The notes below the pieces were generated by a model, which did no database searches, was not told where the DNA came from, and was given only the letters and a program-made list of their open reading frames with translations. DNA of 64,000 nucleotides, from assembly GCF_000208865.1 (NCBI RefSeq), contig NC_018391.1:1736001-1800000 (forward strand), read 5' to 3'. The stretch comes from Neospora caninum Liverpool (Eukaryota; Apicomplexa; Conoidasida; Eucoccidiorida; Sarcocystidae). Of the stretch, positions 11,882-24,400 are shown piece after piece (the stretch's first letter is position 1; each line of letters begins with the position of its first letter). A program made the position numbers and the translations under genes.

Positions 11882-13127
11882 AAGACGACCGCAGCCTGCC
11901 TCTCTGATCTCCTACACCACAGCATCTATCTATCTGTCTATATATACATATATATTTGTAGGCACATGCAGGTATGTGTATATCTTCTGTACACCAATGT
12001 GTGTGTATGGAGCTCATCTGTGTGCTTTGGTGAGAAGGGACGAGCCAGAAGGCCGGAGACATGTTTGTCCATTTCCACGTTTGGTTCAACTTTTTTTTTT
12101 CAACCAGGAGATTAACGTGAACTCATCTTTCTGTCGCCGCTCCCCAAACGAGGCACACACACATGCCTACGACGTTCTTACGCTCAGCCTCAGAACTCCA
12201 GTTCCTTTCTTCAGTCATCGCCTTTCCGTTTCCCCTCTTTGCTCTCTAAGTCTGTACATATCGAAATAACGAGAGATTCCCAGCATAGGCAGGCCTCTCT
12301 GTAGCAGAGAGGGAAGTCGGGAAGAGGAAGGTGGAGAGAGGCGTGAGAAAAGGCAGGATGGCCACGGCGTCTTTCGGCGAGGCACACGCGGGAAAAAGAC
12401 AACGCGGCTAGGGCTGCGGGTCTCGATACAGGAGTGTGGTGGGCTCTTCGAAGCACACTGCTTGAGACGTGACGTCTTTCCATTCGAAGAAAGCAAGAGG
12501 AACTGGGGAAAACACATGCGTCGGCATGCAGCATTTTCGCAGAGAAACAAACCGAAATCTGCCCACCGGCGACGGTTTCTCCTCTTTCCTTTCCCGCTTG
12601 CATCTCCTCACGCTGTCTCTCCACTGAAAGGGAAAGGTGAAACCGATCCCCAAAATCGCGACACGCTGGACACCACAAGAACGAAGAGGCGAAGAGAAAA
12701 GGAAAAAACGAGAAGAGCGACGAGAACGAGGAGGCCAGGCTGAAAACGTGAAGACAGCGAGAAGGCGAACGTGCGAGGGAGGACAGAACATCGGGGAGAA
12801 GGACCAGAAAAGCGACGGTAGCAGAGGAGGGGGAATAAGAGGGGAAGGAGAAAGCCGCTCACAGCGAGGAGCCGACTGGCAAAGCGAGAGAGAGGCGGTG
12901 CACGCACAGAGAGAAGAGACAAAGCGAAGGAGACAGAGGGAAATAGGGCACTGTAGACGTCAGGAAAGAACCGCAGACCAGCACGTTTGAGTACTAGGAG
13001 AGCAGAAACTCCAGGAGGCTGCAAGGCCGAAAGCGAAGAGAGAGAAGCTTTGCCTTCTGAGCAGAAGAACCAGAATATCACGATCACACACCGACGCAAA
13101 GAACACACAAAAAGGCATTCGGGGTCT
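11882..13127. other. Convergent intergenic region, fucose synthase / PP4 catalytic subunit
   Basis: Shared 3' flank of two genes that end towards each other. It holds a short (TATA)/(CATA) stretch near 11935-11965 and a T10 run near 12090. From 12640 to 13060 the plus strand is heavily purine-biased (AGA/GAGA-like). I see no canonical poly(A) signal I would trust and no conserved ORF. Confidence 0.55.
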
Positions 13128-13277
13128 TTACAAAAAGTAATCTGGCGGAGGCTTCTTCGAAGGGATGCCGCGCCGCTCCTGAAAACAAACATCAACCCCG
13201 AAAAGGTTCTCTTCCACGCGCGTCTTCCTATACAGCTCAAGCCATGCTACTTCCATACACACTTTCATGTTATATAC

Positions 13278-13311
<34 letters not shown>

Positions 13312-16300
13312 ATATATATATGTTTTAATGAACGCCGCGTTCGCATGATGAAAGAACGGGGATATGGGGAAGTGACGACGCTCCACAGGGGAGGAATTCG
13401 ACGACAGAGAAGAGAGGGACCAGAACGTTTGGTGCCGAGTTCTTGAAAAAAGAGTCTCGACGCTGGGCGCGCGAGAAAAACGGAGCAAAGCTGTCTTTTC
13501 CCCCCTCCCAGAACCCCGAAAAAAAATTGGCCCACGCGAGAGAGAGTCTCTCTTGACGTACCGGCGGCGCCGCTTCGAAGGTCTTGAATTGGTAGTTGAG
13601 CTGCTCGTCCAGTTCCATGACTGTCGCGACATTTCCGCACCTGAAAAACACGGGCAATTTTTCAACTCCGCAGCGCGGCGATGTTTCAGATGCGACGGAA
13701 CTGGACACCGCAAAGGACCGTTTTTGGAGCAGAGAGTCACGGAACGCTAGACGCGACGGCTTACCGGTAGCAGTAGTTTGGCGCGGACCAAACCGTCACG
13801 AGTTTCTTGCCGAACCACCACTTGTATCCCTGAAGGGAGCCGCGAGATGAAAAGCGAAAGCGCACGAACCGGCGGGAAGCAACGATGGAAGCGAGAGACA
13901 GCAGAGGGGACAACCAAACAGGAAGCGCGGATAAACGACTGAGACAGGCAAACGGCGACGAACGCGATCTCCAGAAAAAGCAGAGAAAATGAGACAGAGC
14001 GAAGGACCGCGCATCGTCCTCCTGCGTCCACTTGAAGAGAGCCGCGACACGAAAAAAAAAGATGCGAGAAGCCGAGGCAGCGAATCAAGTGACTATGGGC
14101 AACAAGAACGGAGCACGAGGCCTGGAGCCGGACAGGAAGAGTCGGAGATCAAGCAGCGGTCCAGAGAAAACAAGACGAAGACATACAATAGACGACTTGT
14201 CTCGAAAGAGAAAAGAAGCGATCCACAGAAAACAAGACGTACGTCCATGACGAGTTGATGGGCTCGGGCGATGATCTCGATGTTGTTGGTGTGGCAGAAC
14301 TGCAAGAAAACAAACGCGTCCATTTTTCTCAGACGTCTACAGGGGTCGACCCTCCGTTTCTTCGTATCTGTTCCCCTGTCTCTCCTTTGCCCCCAAACTT
14401 TTTCCTTCTCTCTGCTTCTCCACCCTTCTCCGTGATTTTCTTTGTCCCCTCATCCTTCCCGCGCGACTCTCCACCTCCACTTCTCTCCCTTCACAGGCAG
14501 TGACACTGTAGCGTCGGCTCAGCAGCAGAGAGAAACGCTACGCATGCGGTGCACAGTTGCGACAGAGTTTCGAGCGAAAAATCTGGCAAGCGCGAGGAAA
14601 GAGACACACACACATTATATAGAGAGAGGTAGAGGCGCGTACGGATAGAGATAGAGAAACAGATGTCGGGAGAGATGGAGGTGGAGAGACACAGCTACTT
14701 CCAGAGACGGGGGCTGGCGCCCGTGCGACGGTAAGCGATAGGAAGGCCGCATGCAGTAATCACTGAAAGGCACTTTTGGGTTCTTTCCAGAATGTATGTC
14801 AGGTTCGTCGCAGCCGTTTCCGGCACGCGACGCGACCCATCAACAATGTTGGCGGCTCTGTCCCCCAATTATGCGCCTTCCCTCGCCTCTGGCCTTTTTT
14901 GTCGCTTCTCTCTTTTTCTCGTGGATTAACCTACCGCCTTGACGATGTCGGCGCCGAAGAGGTACCCCGCGCCTCGTGGGCTGTATCCCCAGCCCTGCAT
15001 GTCTGCACAGCGGGCAAAGAGAGCGAGAAATCCGCTCTGTGTCTCTTCCTCTCGCGCTCAGCTTCTTCTCAGCCGAAGGCCGCACGCGAAACAGAGACCG
15101 AACCCCGGCCCCAAAGAGGGGAAACAAAAAGAGAAAGAGGAGACCCAGGTTCAACGGGAAAGCGGGGACGAGGAAGAGTTGAAACTGAAACGAGGTGGAG
15201 AGACCAAGGCGAGAACCAGGAAGGAAACCACGTGAAGACTCGAAAGATTTCCTCTTTCTCCGTCGGTGCAAAGCGGTCAAATCGAGGTTGCCGGCGCGAA
15301 GAAAACAGGCAAACCCGAGAATGCGAGCGGCAAGCGGTGGAGAGATAAAGGCGAAAGGAAGGCCCCGGAAAAAAGCTTACAGAAAAGCGCGGGCAGAAGA
15401 AAACCGGGAACCGACGGAGACGGAGAGACAGGGCACTTCACGAAGGTAAACGGGTGAGCACCACCAGATCAAGAAAGTGGAGAGGAGAGACATAAAAAAA
15501 CGTTCTTACCTTCAGGATCGCTCCACAAAAGATCGCACATTGGGCCTTCGTGAGGAACTTCCTGCTTGCGGTCGATGGACCTTATCTGAAAAGAGTCGTA
15601 GAAGACTTGCTCGGAGTCTTCTGTCTCTTTGCGGCTTTCTGCACAACGCCTCCACCCTCCCTCCCTTTTCCCAAGTGCCGGGCAAAGAAAGAAATCTCCC
15701 AGAGAGAGAGAAAACGAGGGGCTGCGTTTGCGACAAGTTGCCGACAGCTGCATCGCCGGGGAGACACGCGTCTTTTCACATTCCCCGGTTGGCGAACACA
15801 GCCCGGTAGGGCGGCAGCGAGGCAGCGACTAAGCAGGAGGCGAGGCGAGCCCCAAGCAGAAACACCCCTCAGGCCTATGCAGACTTGGCATGCACGCGTA
15901 TCTACACATACAGAGATACATCTATCTATCTATTCATATCTATCTATCTATTCATATCTATCTATCTATCTATATATATATATATATATACGTATCCACT
16001 TTTTCAGATAAAAAGCGTACAAATGGAGAATGGATTTGCTTTTTCGTACCTCGTCGACGCTGGAGATGGCAGGAGAGAGGCCGCCGTGGAGAGCGAAGAG
16101 GCGGTCGTCGATGATCGCTGCGAGCGCCAAGTAATCGAAGACTTCTGTGCAGTATCTCCACACTGTACTGCTACCGTATTTCCTCAGGCATTCGTCGTAG
16201 AATCCGTAAACCTGAAGCCAGAACAGATGCAAGACGTTGCCCCGGGGAGCGCGCGCAAAGTGGAGATGCGGAAACGCGAGCGAGAGATCGAGTGTTCAGA

Positions 16301-17934
16301 TCGCCGCGAATTCCACACAGTTTGTAGGAAAGGTCGTCTTCTGCGGATTTCCAAGGACAGGCGTGACGGAGAGGAGAGCGAAACGGCAGCTAAACGAACG
16401 CGAATGGCGAACCGCGTGACAGGACACCGGGGAGGAACAAGGACAGAGCGGACAACAGGAAACACGGACTGTGGAGCAGAGGTGGGAGGTCGAGAAGTTG
16501 CAGAGGAGACAAGAAAGATGAAACAGGAAAAAAGAACCAGGGGGGACTGGTTCGCATGCAGAGAAGGCAACTGGGAAGGGCAAAACTCGAACACACACGA
16601 GGGAAGACACGGCGGAGTGGGACTGAAAGTGTGGCGAAAAACGGAAAAAAGACCGAACAAGAAGCGTAAAAGACAGTCTCCTAAAAAAGTGGAGACACAC
16701 GACGCGCACGCGAGAACAACAGCTGTCTCCGCGGAGAGACGCAGAGACGGCGACAGACGCGAGAGTGAGAGAGTGGAGGCGCAGGCGGCCGGAAGGGCAG
16801 TTTTCGCGCATGCCCCATCTTGAAGTTTCCCATCCTGCTGCTTCTTCTCTGACGAGATGTTGAGCTCACGCCACCGTGCCTGTCGAGTCGCCCAGGTTCA
16901 CACCCTCTTCTTTGTTTTCGGGGCGAAAATTTCAGTCTCTTCTCACTCCCCTCCCGGGCGCTCGAGAAGCGCAAGAGGCGTGCGCGGATCTGGTGGCCGA
17001 CCTCAAAACGAGGAACAGTCGCAGGTACGAGCAAGAGAGAAACCGCGGGAAGAAAAAAGACACACGGGGCTGGATGAGTACCTGGGTGATTTGGCGGGAT
17101 TCGTGGTTGCCGCGAATGAGCGTAATTCGGTCCGGATAACGAACTTTCAGAGCCAGAAGGAAGAGAAACGTCTCGACGGAGAAGTACCCGCGGTCGACAA
17201 AGTCCCCCAGAAACAAATAGCTCGTCTCCGGAAGGAAATTGCCGACGCGAAACAACTCTAACAGGTCGTAGAACTGTCCGTGGATGTCTCCGCAAATCTG
17301 ACAAACCGAAAGAAAAGCCCAAGAAAACACCCGTCTTGGATCGGACGATGAGAATACAGCACGGATGGCGAAGAGACGGCGGTCTACCCCACTCGCCGAG
17401 GGTGCTCGAAAAAGGCGAGGAAAACGACGCCAGGAACCTGCAGCTCGCGTCCATACACCCCATAACGCATACAGGCACATCCACCCTAAGCCGTCAACCG
17501 TCATATATATATATATATATGTATATCCACACATGCACATATACAGATGCAGATGCATCTGGGTATACCAGCACTTTATATATGTGCAGTCGTATGCGCA
17601 TACCTACATCGGGAGACATTAGTATGTAAACCGTGAACGTCAGAGATGCCGGCACATGGATGTACAGCTGTATTGCTATTTGCATGTGCATGCACGCAGG
17701 TTGATGATGTCTAGGCGCCAGGAGTGAGGAACGAGAGTGTCGGGAGACGCGTTTCGCGTCCCGTCTGTCTCTGGTTTTCTAGCGAAGCCATACTGTGACT
17801 GGGACGTCGACGCGCTGGACGTTGCTTTCCTCGACGAGGATTTCCTTCGCTTTTGCGCAGAGCGCCTTCACTTCTCGCTCGGGGATGCATTCGCAGCGCC
17901 GCAGCTGTTCGATTTGCCGATCGAGAAGGCTCAT
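13128..17934 (-). CDS. PPP4C: Serine/threonine protein phosphatase 4 catalytic subunit
   Basis: PP2A-family metallophosphatase that works with regulatory subunits in DNA repair, centrosome and growth signalling. Nine exons on the minus strand: 17934-17794, 17297-17082, 16211-16050, 15585-15510, 15002-14935, 14299-14243, 13829-13765, 13640-13562, 13178-13128. Every junction is in phase and the product is 304 residues, close to the human 307. Metal and catalytic motifs are intact: GDIHG, GDFVDRG, RGNHESR and LHGGLSP. PP4 is separated from PP2A and PP6 by [48 protein letters not shown] and the tail [14 protein letters not shown], whose last Leu is the usual methylation site. The chosen ATG ([14 protein letters not shown]) matches the family start; an ATG at 18048 in the same frame would add 38 non-conserved residues. 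Confidence 0.96.
13272..13321. repeat. (TA)n tract beyond the PP4 first-to-last splice region
   Basis: About 50 bases of alternating T and A, interrupted once by TTTA, in the last intron of the phosphatase gene. Confidence 0.85.
15918..15990. repeat. (TATC)n followed by (TA)n microsatellite
   Basis: Blocks of ATCT units spaced by TATTCAT, ending in a TA run, in the intron between the third and fourth exons of the phosphatase gene. Confidence 0.88.
17503..17522. repeat. (TA)n tract in first PP4 intron
   Basis: A short alternating TA run within the first intron (17298-17793) of the phosphatase gene. Confidence 0.8.
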
Positions 17935-20306
17935 CCCCGAGGCCACGGCCTTCGAGGTGCACAGCTCGCCTGGACCCCCATCGGAGAGACAGGCAGTCGC
18001 CCCGCATGCACTGTCCCCGCCTGCCGAAGAGCCTTCCACGCTCGCCATAAAGGAGAAGAAGAGAGAGACTGTTGCGAAATCGCGAGAACCGAAGGCGCCG
18101 CGAGGGACGGCGAGTTGCGAGAGTCAGCAAGGACGGAGGAAAGAGAGACGCGCAGAGGTTGGAAAGAGACAAAAGACACTTCACTCCGTCTCCACATAGG
18201 GGAAACCACCTATCCCGCCAGGCGAGAGAAGGCGACGCGCTCGTGCGCTCTGGTCGACGCGTGTGTCGTCTTCACGCTCGTGGGTGACTCGCGGGTTTCG
18301 GAGGGGAAAATGCTGTTATTCTCTCGGCTGTCGCCACAAAAATACTCAGAAGTCAATCCAGAAACCCCATCCATTCTCCTGTCCCATGTCCTCGCGCTCC
18401 CTCGTCTTTTCTCTTCCCTTCCTCTGTGCCTTCTTCGGGACGCCCCCGTCTGAAGCGGTTTTGCGGTCTGGTCTCTGCGTTGGGAGATCGCCTTCCTTTC
18501 CGGTTTTCCGGGTGACTCAAGAAAGCAACGGGACTGCAGCGATTTGGGATGACGCAAACGAATCACCTGAACGGGATGCAAAGCGAAAACTCGAGAGAGA
18601 ACGCGGCGAGGAAGAACGAATTGACTCCAAAAGACACGCCACAAGCAACCGCCAAGCTCTCTCCTCGGTCGTCCTCGCCGTGCCGAGTCTCCCTTCTCAT
18701 CTCCTCTTCGCCGTGCAGTCTTTCGGTCTCGCAAGCTCTACCCTTTTTACCCCCTCAGTCTCTCCCTCTCCGTGGGCTCCTCTCGCCTTCTCGTTCCTCT
18801 CTACTTTCTTCCTGCGTTTACTCTTTCGCTGCGTTTAGACACCACGACATTCGGCGGCGGAGCTCGGAGAAAAGAAAATGTCGAGAGCAGAGAGAAAGCG
18901 AGACAGTGCGGAATGGGAATGGCGAATCGGAAAGAATCAGGAAAAAAGACGAAATGGAGACGGAGGGGCGGGCAGGAAGAGGAAGTCGCAGGAAAGAAGA
19001 GAGAGCGGCAAACAGGATACTTTAGCGGGGATAAACGACGGAAACGCGAAGAAAGAAAATAAACCCGGAGAACGGGGAACAAAACGAGCGTGGCAGAAGG
19101 AGAACAGGAAAGGATGCCCAAGAAAATGAAAGAGTTGGTTTCCTGTACAAGGGACGCATCGAAGAGGAACGAGGGATCGGTCGTAGCTCGACGGGGAAGG
19201 AGGGGACCGAGAAGAAGGACAGATGAGTATTACAACGAAACCGAAATGGTCTTCAATCTCCACGAAGATCGCGTTATCCAAACTTCCGCAAACTCTTGTC
19301 CCCACAAAGGCGGAAACCCTGTGAAGTCGAAGAGGTCAAAATACTTCGTTCTGCGCTCCTTCTTCAACCCATACCCGTACCATCAGCACATCCACCAGTA
19401 TAAATGGGAATCTGCTTTATGGGCATACTGATTTTCTATATATATGAATGTGTGGATAGAGGTACGTACATGTAAGTAAATGTATATAATATGGATAAAC
19501 AAGCATACATGCGTGTGCGTCCATGCTTGGGGACGAGCATGCACAAGTACGGTCGAGGGTTGATTTACGGTCCTCGGCACAGGAGGGAGAAACTCTGCGT
19601 TTTATCTTAGGAGAAAGGCTGTTCTGCGAGACGGACACACCCACGGGACAGCGAAGGTATCCCGTGAGCTCTGTTTTATCTCCTGGATGTTTCGCGCGCC
19701 AGCGAAATGCGTTGCTGAAGCAGAACTTCTGCTCAGAGGCTCAGTCGACAATTCGAACCGGGCTGATTGAACGTAAGGGTCTCCGACTATGAACTGAGAG
19801 AGACATGCGGAAGTTTTTTTCTCTTGCGGGTGCGTGGAAAAGAGAAAAAAGAGAGGAGACAAGAAAGAGGCGACGAAAAAAACAGGAGTTTGGAAAGAAA
19901 AAACTACCGACGAATCGAGTGCTCAAGCATGCAGAGCTGGCCCCGCGAGGGAGAAGGCGGAAGGCGCAGGAACGGAGGGTTTTGAGCCTTCGACTTTCTC
20001 CCTGCTTCCATTGGAGAGGAAACAAAAAAGGAAATGACAGTCTGCTTGACCGGAGGGCGCCGGAGACTCGAGACCCCGCGCGAAAAAACGGCCCGCACGC
20101 GAAACTGGGGAGGCGAAACGGAGCGAAGCACGCGCTTGAGCTGCGCGCCGAGGAAAGCAGCCGCAGGCGAGGAAACAAGAGGCTCTCGCGGGAAATGGGA
20201 AACGCGGAGAGAGACAGGAGAGACAGGCGAAAACGGACCAGACCGGGAAGGTCTCTTGCCTTGAAAACGGAAAAAACGACTCCCGGCGAGGAGAAAGGAG
20301 AAACGG

Positions 20307-20320
20307 GGTGTACATACACA
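20307..20320 (+). promoter_or_regulatory. Near-palindromic GGTGTACATACACA site
   Basis: One of a family of GGTGTAC-R-TACACC-like sites in this window. Its mirror copy lies 56 bases downstream. It is 1.1 kb upstream of the start at 21452. The function is unknown; the placement suggests a transcription-factor site. Confidence 0.4.
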
Positions 20321-20362
20321 CACTCTTCGCAACGCATGGGGGGGTGGTCCCTCTGGCGTTGC

Positions 20363-20376
20363 GGTGTATGTACACC
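20363..20376 (-). promoter_or_regulatory. Near-palindromic GGTGTACATACACC site (minus reading)
   Basis: Read on the minus strand it differs from the palindrome at 34824 and 53954 by one base. With the site at 20307 it forms an inverted pair with 13-base arms, so the intervening DNA could also extrude as a hairpin. Confidence 0.42.
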
Positions 20377-21340
20377 TCATGCGGCGCGCGAAAAGAGTTC
20401 AAGACACCGCCACCGACCCGAAGCGGGTTTTTGAAATGTTCGACGGGCGCAAAGAGGGCTCTCTTTCCAGTCTCTATTTCCTTCTTTAGCTCGTCATCTT
20501 GTCTTTCTCTCTGGCTTTTCCACAAGCGAGTATCTCCGGAAGCTCCTCGCCTGTCCAGACACCTCGGGGAAGGCCTTGCCTGCTGCTCGCCTCTCTGCTC
20601 TTCTTTGCTCCCGTCCGGGAATCCGACTTTGTGGGCCCTCCACGTGCACTCTGCCAGCTGAGCAGTGGCATTTTTGCGAGATGCGAGGAAGGTATACAGA
20701 GCTTCTGATGATCCTGTTCTTCGCATAACCGCCACGTCGCCCACCGTGCGTCTCATGCTGAGAGAAAACACGAGAACGACAAAAACCCAGTCGTCGCTTT
20801 TTCCTCCACCTTCGCCCCGGCTGGATGCTCCACGACGCAGCTGTGTGTGCGCCGTGTCTTCTTGTCAACAGTATCTCAAAAAAGGTTGGCGCCCCAGTGA
20901 AGAGAAAGACTCGCAGAAGAGAGACGGCGACGTTTCTTCCCGAGGGAGACAACTGCTGCCGATCTTCTCACGGGGTCCCCTCCACGGTAAACTCGAGCGA
21001 AGCTCTTCCCCGGAAACGCCCCGTGCTGTTTTAAAGGCCAGGTGTTTTGCTCCTCTCTCTTGCATCTCCGGCGTCACGAAATTCCCTCTTTTCTTCGCCC
21101 GTCTGGGTCTCGTTCCCGCCCCTCGCTTTTCTTCGCACCAACCGCCAAAGAGACACAGCTACCTCTCACGCCGCCTCCACGGGCGTCGGCTTCTTTGTTC
21201 TCTTCTGCGACACCGGCCTGTTGAAGTCTCTCTGCGTCTCCTCCACACCTGGCTCTCGAGCCTTCTAGCTCTCTGCTCTCAGGTGCCTGTCTCGCCTTTT
21301 GAATCTCTTCTCTCCTCCCGTTAGTGTTTCTCCTCTTTCC

Positions 21341-21377
<37 letters not shown>
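21341..21377 (+). repeat. (GT)n microsatellite in the 5' leader
   Basis: About 16 TG units lie roughly 75 bases upstream of the chosen start codon of the tail-anchored protein. If translation began at the ATG-like start near 21299, this run would encode Val-Cys repeats; I take it as untranslated. Confidence 0.88.
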
Positions 21378-21379
<2 letters not shown>

Positions 21380-21451
21380 ATTCTTCCCGCCGTCTCCGCC
21401 TCCCCGACTGCCTGTCCCTCTCTCTCCCTCTGTCTCTTTCTCTGCGCGACA

Positions 21452-24400
21452 ATGCCGCTCTTGCCTCAGAGGAACGGGCCTCATCTCGGGGCGTCTACAC
21501 CGCAGTCCGGGGAGCCGCAGGCTCTGAATAAGACGGAGACCCATTCAGGCATAGATTCACGGAAAGGCTCGCGCGCCCCTCCCTCCTCTCTCGCAGGCCT
21601 CCCGCCTGCAGGCAGAAGAAGCGGAAGCGGAGAGCGTTTTTCTCTCTCGTTCACACACACTCGAAGCGAGAATCCTGCCGCCGGAGAGAAAACCCAGAGG
21701 GGCTACCCGCCTGCCCGCGCAGGCCTCCCTCGCGAGTCTCGGCGTCCGCAGCGAGAAGACAGTTCCACGAAAGTGCAAAGTGTCTCTCCTCAGATTCCTT
21801 CGCTCCTGTCTTCCGCCACAGTCTTCTCTCACCCTGTGCACGCAACGTTCGCCTCGCAACTTCGCGCGCCTTCTCGCAACACGTCCCGAACGCGTGTCTC
21901 GTCTTCACTCGGCCATCTCTCGCCTGTCGCCTCTCTCGACCTCTCTGGTTGTGCGTTTGAAGGCCAGCCTCCAGCGCCGGATCCACGGACTTCTCGCGGC
22001 TTCGCGCGCGGAGAACGGGACAGGGCGTCTCCGCGGGAGAGACGTCCAGGCCTCCCACCCCACACGCAGGACCTGAGGCGAGCAGGTGTCTCCTCGTCAC
22101 CCCACAGGAGCCCCACGCCTTCGTACCTGAACCCAACTGTCTCCTCGCGTCAGCGCTCCTTGTCCCGGAGGTCCGAGGAGCCGCGCAGCGGAGACAGTTC
22201 TACATCCCGCAGCCGCTCGACTTCCAAGTCCCGCGAGAGGCCCGCGCGATCTTCACAGCGGCAGACTTCGCCCTCGTCTCCCTTCGCTCTTTGTTCGTCT
22301 TCCACATCGTCGCTGTCTTCCTCTGCGCTCCGCCTTTCCAGCGTCTCTGCAACTCCAGGGGGGCTGCCGCCGCTTCCGCCCGCGTGCCGCTCTCGGCCGC
22401 TCCGAGGGCGAGACGAAGAGGGCGAGGGCCTGCGTCAGAGACGCTCTTCGCATTTAGAAAGCTCCTCGCGCGTGCGCTCTTCTTCAGAAAGGGAATGGCT
22501 TCGCGTGGACGAACGCGCTTCGCTGGCGAGCCGCAAGACACAGCCACAGAGGCCTCTCGGCGAGACACCCGAGGCCGGGAGGCGGGAGGAGAGACCCGCA
22601 GAGAGGAGGTCCGTGGCGCGAAAGGGCACGGAATGGGAAGACCAAGGAGAGAGAACCGAAGGCAAACACGAAGGGAGAACAGAAGCGCGCGAAGCGACAT
22701 GCGGGAGAAGAAGCGCAGAAACCGCGGGCTGGAATCGCGAGGCGCGGCACAGCGCTGGGCGAGATGTCCATCCAGCGAAGCCACGGCTTTCGTCCTCGTC
22801 GGTTTCCTCGCGAAAAGAAGAGTGCGCACAGTTCGAAACCCCGTGGGCGTTGGGTCCGCCGTCAACGCCTCGCCGTCGGTCTTCCTCGTCTTCGTTTCTT
22901 CCGTCGTTCGCTTCGTGTTCGTCCCGTCGCACAAAGGAGGGAGTCTTCGAGGAGATGGAAAGCAGGCCGAGGCTCGGCGACCGGTCCTCCTCGTCACAGG
23001 AGGGCTTTTTGAGAGATGAAGGCGAGCAACGGGAGAGCGGCATGGCGCACTCCGAGAGGGTGTCTTCCTCTGCGGCATTCTGCAGAGAAGACGCACAGCC
23101 CCGGCTTTCTGCGTCTTCCCGTTTCTCGTCGTCTGGGCACGTCCGCGGAGATGCCCGTGAAGAAGCGGGAGCTCGTCCTTTCCAGGAGTATGCGTCTTCC
23201 GTTCCCTTTTCGTCTTCTCTTCGCCAGGCTGTCGGACCTCCCTTTCAGGTGCGACGGAGCAGTACCGAGGAGACGTCAGCGTTCGAAGGGCGAGAGGCGG
23301 TGTCTATGGAGCCGCAAAAGGAGAAGGAATGCGAGGCCGAAAACCTTTTGCGACGGAGCAGTGCCGAGGAGACGTCAGCGTTCGAAGGGCGAGAGGCGGT
23401 GTCTATGGAGCCGCAAAAGGAGAAGGAATGCGAGGCCGAAAACCTTTCCTCGAGTTCCTGGCTGGAGAGTGATCCTCTGTTTCGCGAGCTCTCGGCGCGC
23501 GACGCGTCCGCAGTCCGCGAACTGCCTGTCGATCTCCTGCTCGCGGACGACGAGCCTGCGGCGCCTGGAGCCCAGAGCCCCAAAGGGTCGCCTCGCGGTC
23601 GACAAACGGAGACAGGGGTCTTCGCGGCCGGAGACAGCCGTCTATTTCTGTCGCAGCAGCACTCAGACGACGGCCGCGAGGTTCCCACGCGCTCAGGAGA
23701 CCACAGAAAAGACGAAAAGGCAGAGACAGGGGAGAGAAACGAAGGGAGACTGGAGCCGCCGTGTCTCTCCAGAACCGGAGAGAACCGAGACGCGTGGGGC
23801 GAGAGCACACAGGCCGTCCGCGCTGCGGTGGCGGGCAGCGGATTCTTCTCGCTCTTTTCTCGGCAAACCGCGCCGGCAGAGCGCGAGGCGCACCCTGTCC
23901 GGAATGGCGAGGCGCGTTTCTCAGTCGCGGCCATCGAAGCGGAGAAAGAAGCAGATGTCGCAGAGAGTGGAGGACGAGAACAGGATAGGGAAACGCAAGA
24001 GGAGAGGGCAGACAACGAAGCGGAAGGATCCAATCGAATGCTCGACGTCTCTCCCAACTATTCGAGACGCTCACCCGGTCTCGCCTCTTCTGCATCCGCG
24101 AATGCCGTCAGGACTTCTCTTCCGCCTGCGTCTTCCTCGGGAAGCGTCTCGAGAGAGAGATCAGATCTTCGTTTCGCCGCTCGCCCAGCGTATCCTTCTT
24201 CGCTCCCCCCTCCGCCTAAGCGAGGAAGCGTCAGGGCGGAAACGCTTGCCTCGTTAACAGGGGCCGGGGCGTCTTCTCTGATCCCCAAAGCGAGGCCTGC
24301 CTCGTTCGCCTGTCCAGCAACGCAGAGACTCGCGCAGCCCAAGACTGCCTCCAAACTCAGCTTTGCGCCTTCTTCCCTCTCTTCCCTCCTTTCTTCTGTC

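Larger units (their letters stand above)
18049..21451. other. Long divergent intergenic region, PP4 / tail-anchored protein
   Basis: About 3.4 kb between two divergent starts. It contains a pair of inverted GGTGTACATACAC sites at 20307 and 20363 (listed separately), purine-rich stretches at 18840-19130 and 19800-20300, and pyrimidine-rich DNA from about 21030 to the plus-strand start. Several frames of 150-280 residues are open here, but they lack family motifs and look like products of composition bias. An unrecognised 5' UTR exon is possible. Confidence 0.5.

Noticed and set aside
19747..19766. GGTTCGAAT on the minus strand, like a tRNA T-loop
   Set aside because: The flanks do not form the five-base T stem, and no A-box, anticodon arm or acceptor stem could be placed.
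22200..23096. 298-residue frame on the minus strand
   Set aside because: Antisense to the tail-anchored protein gene, Arg/Ser-rich without motifs.
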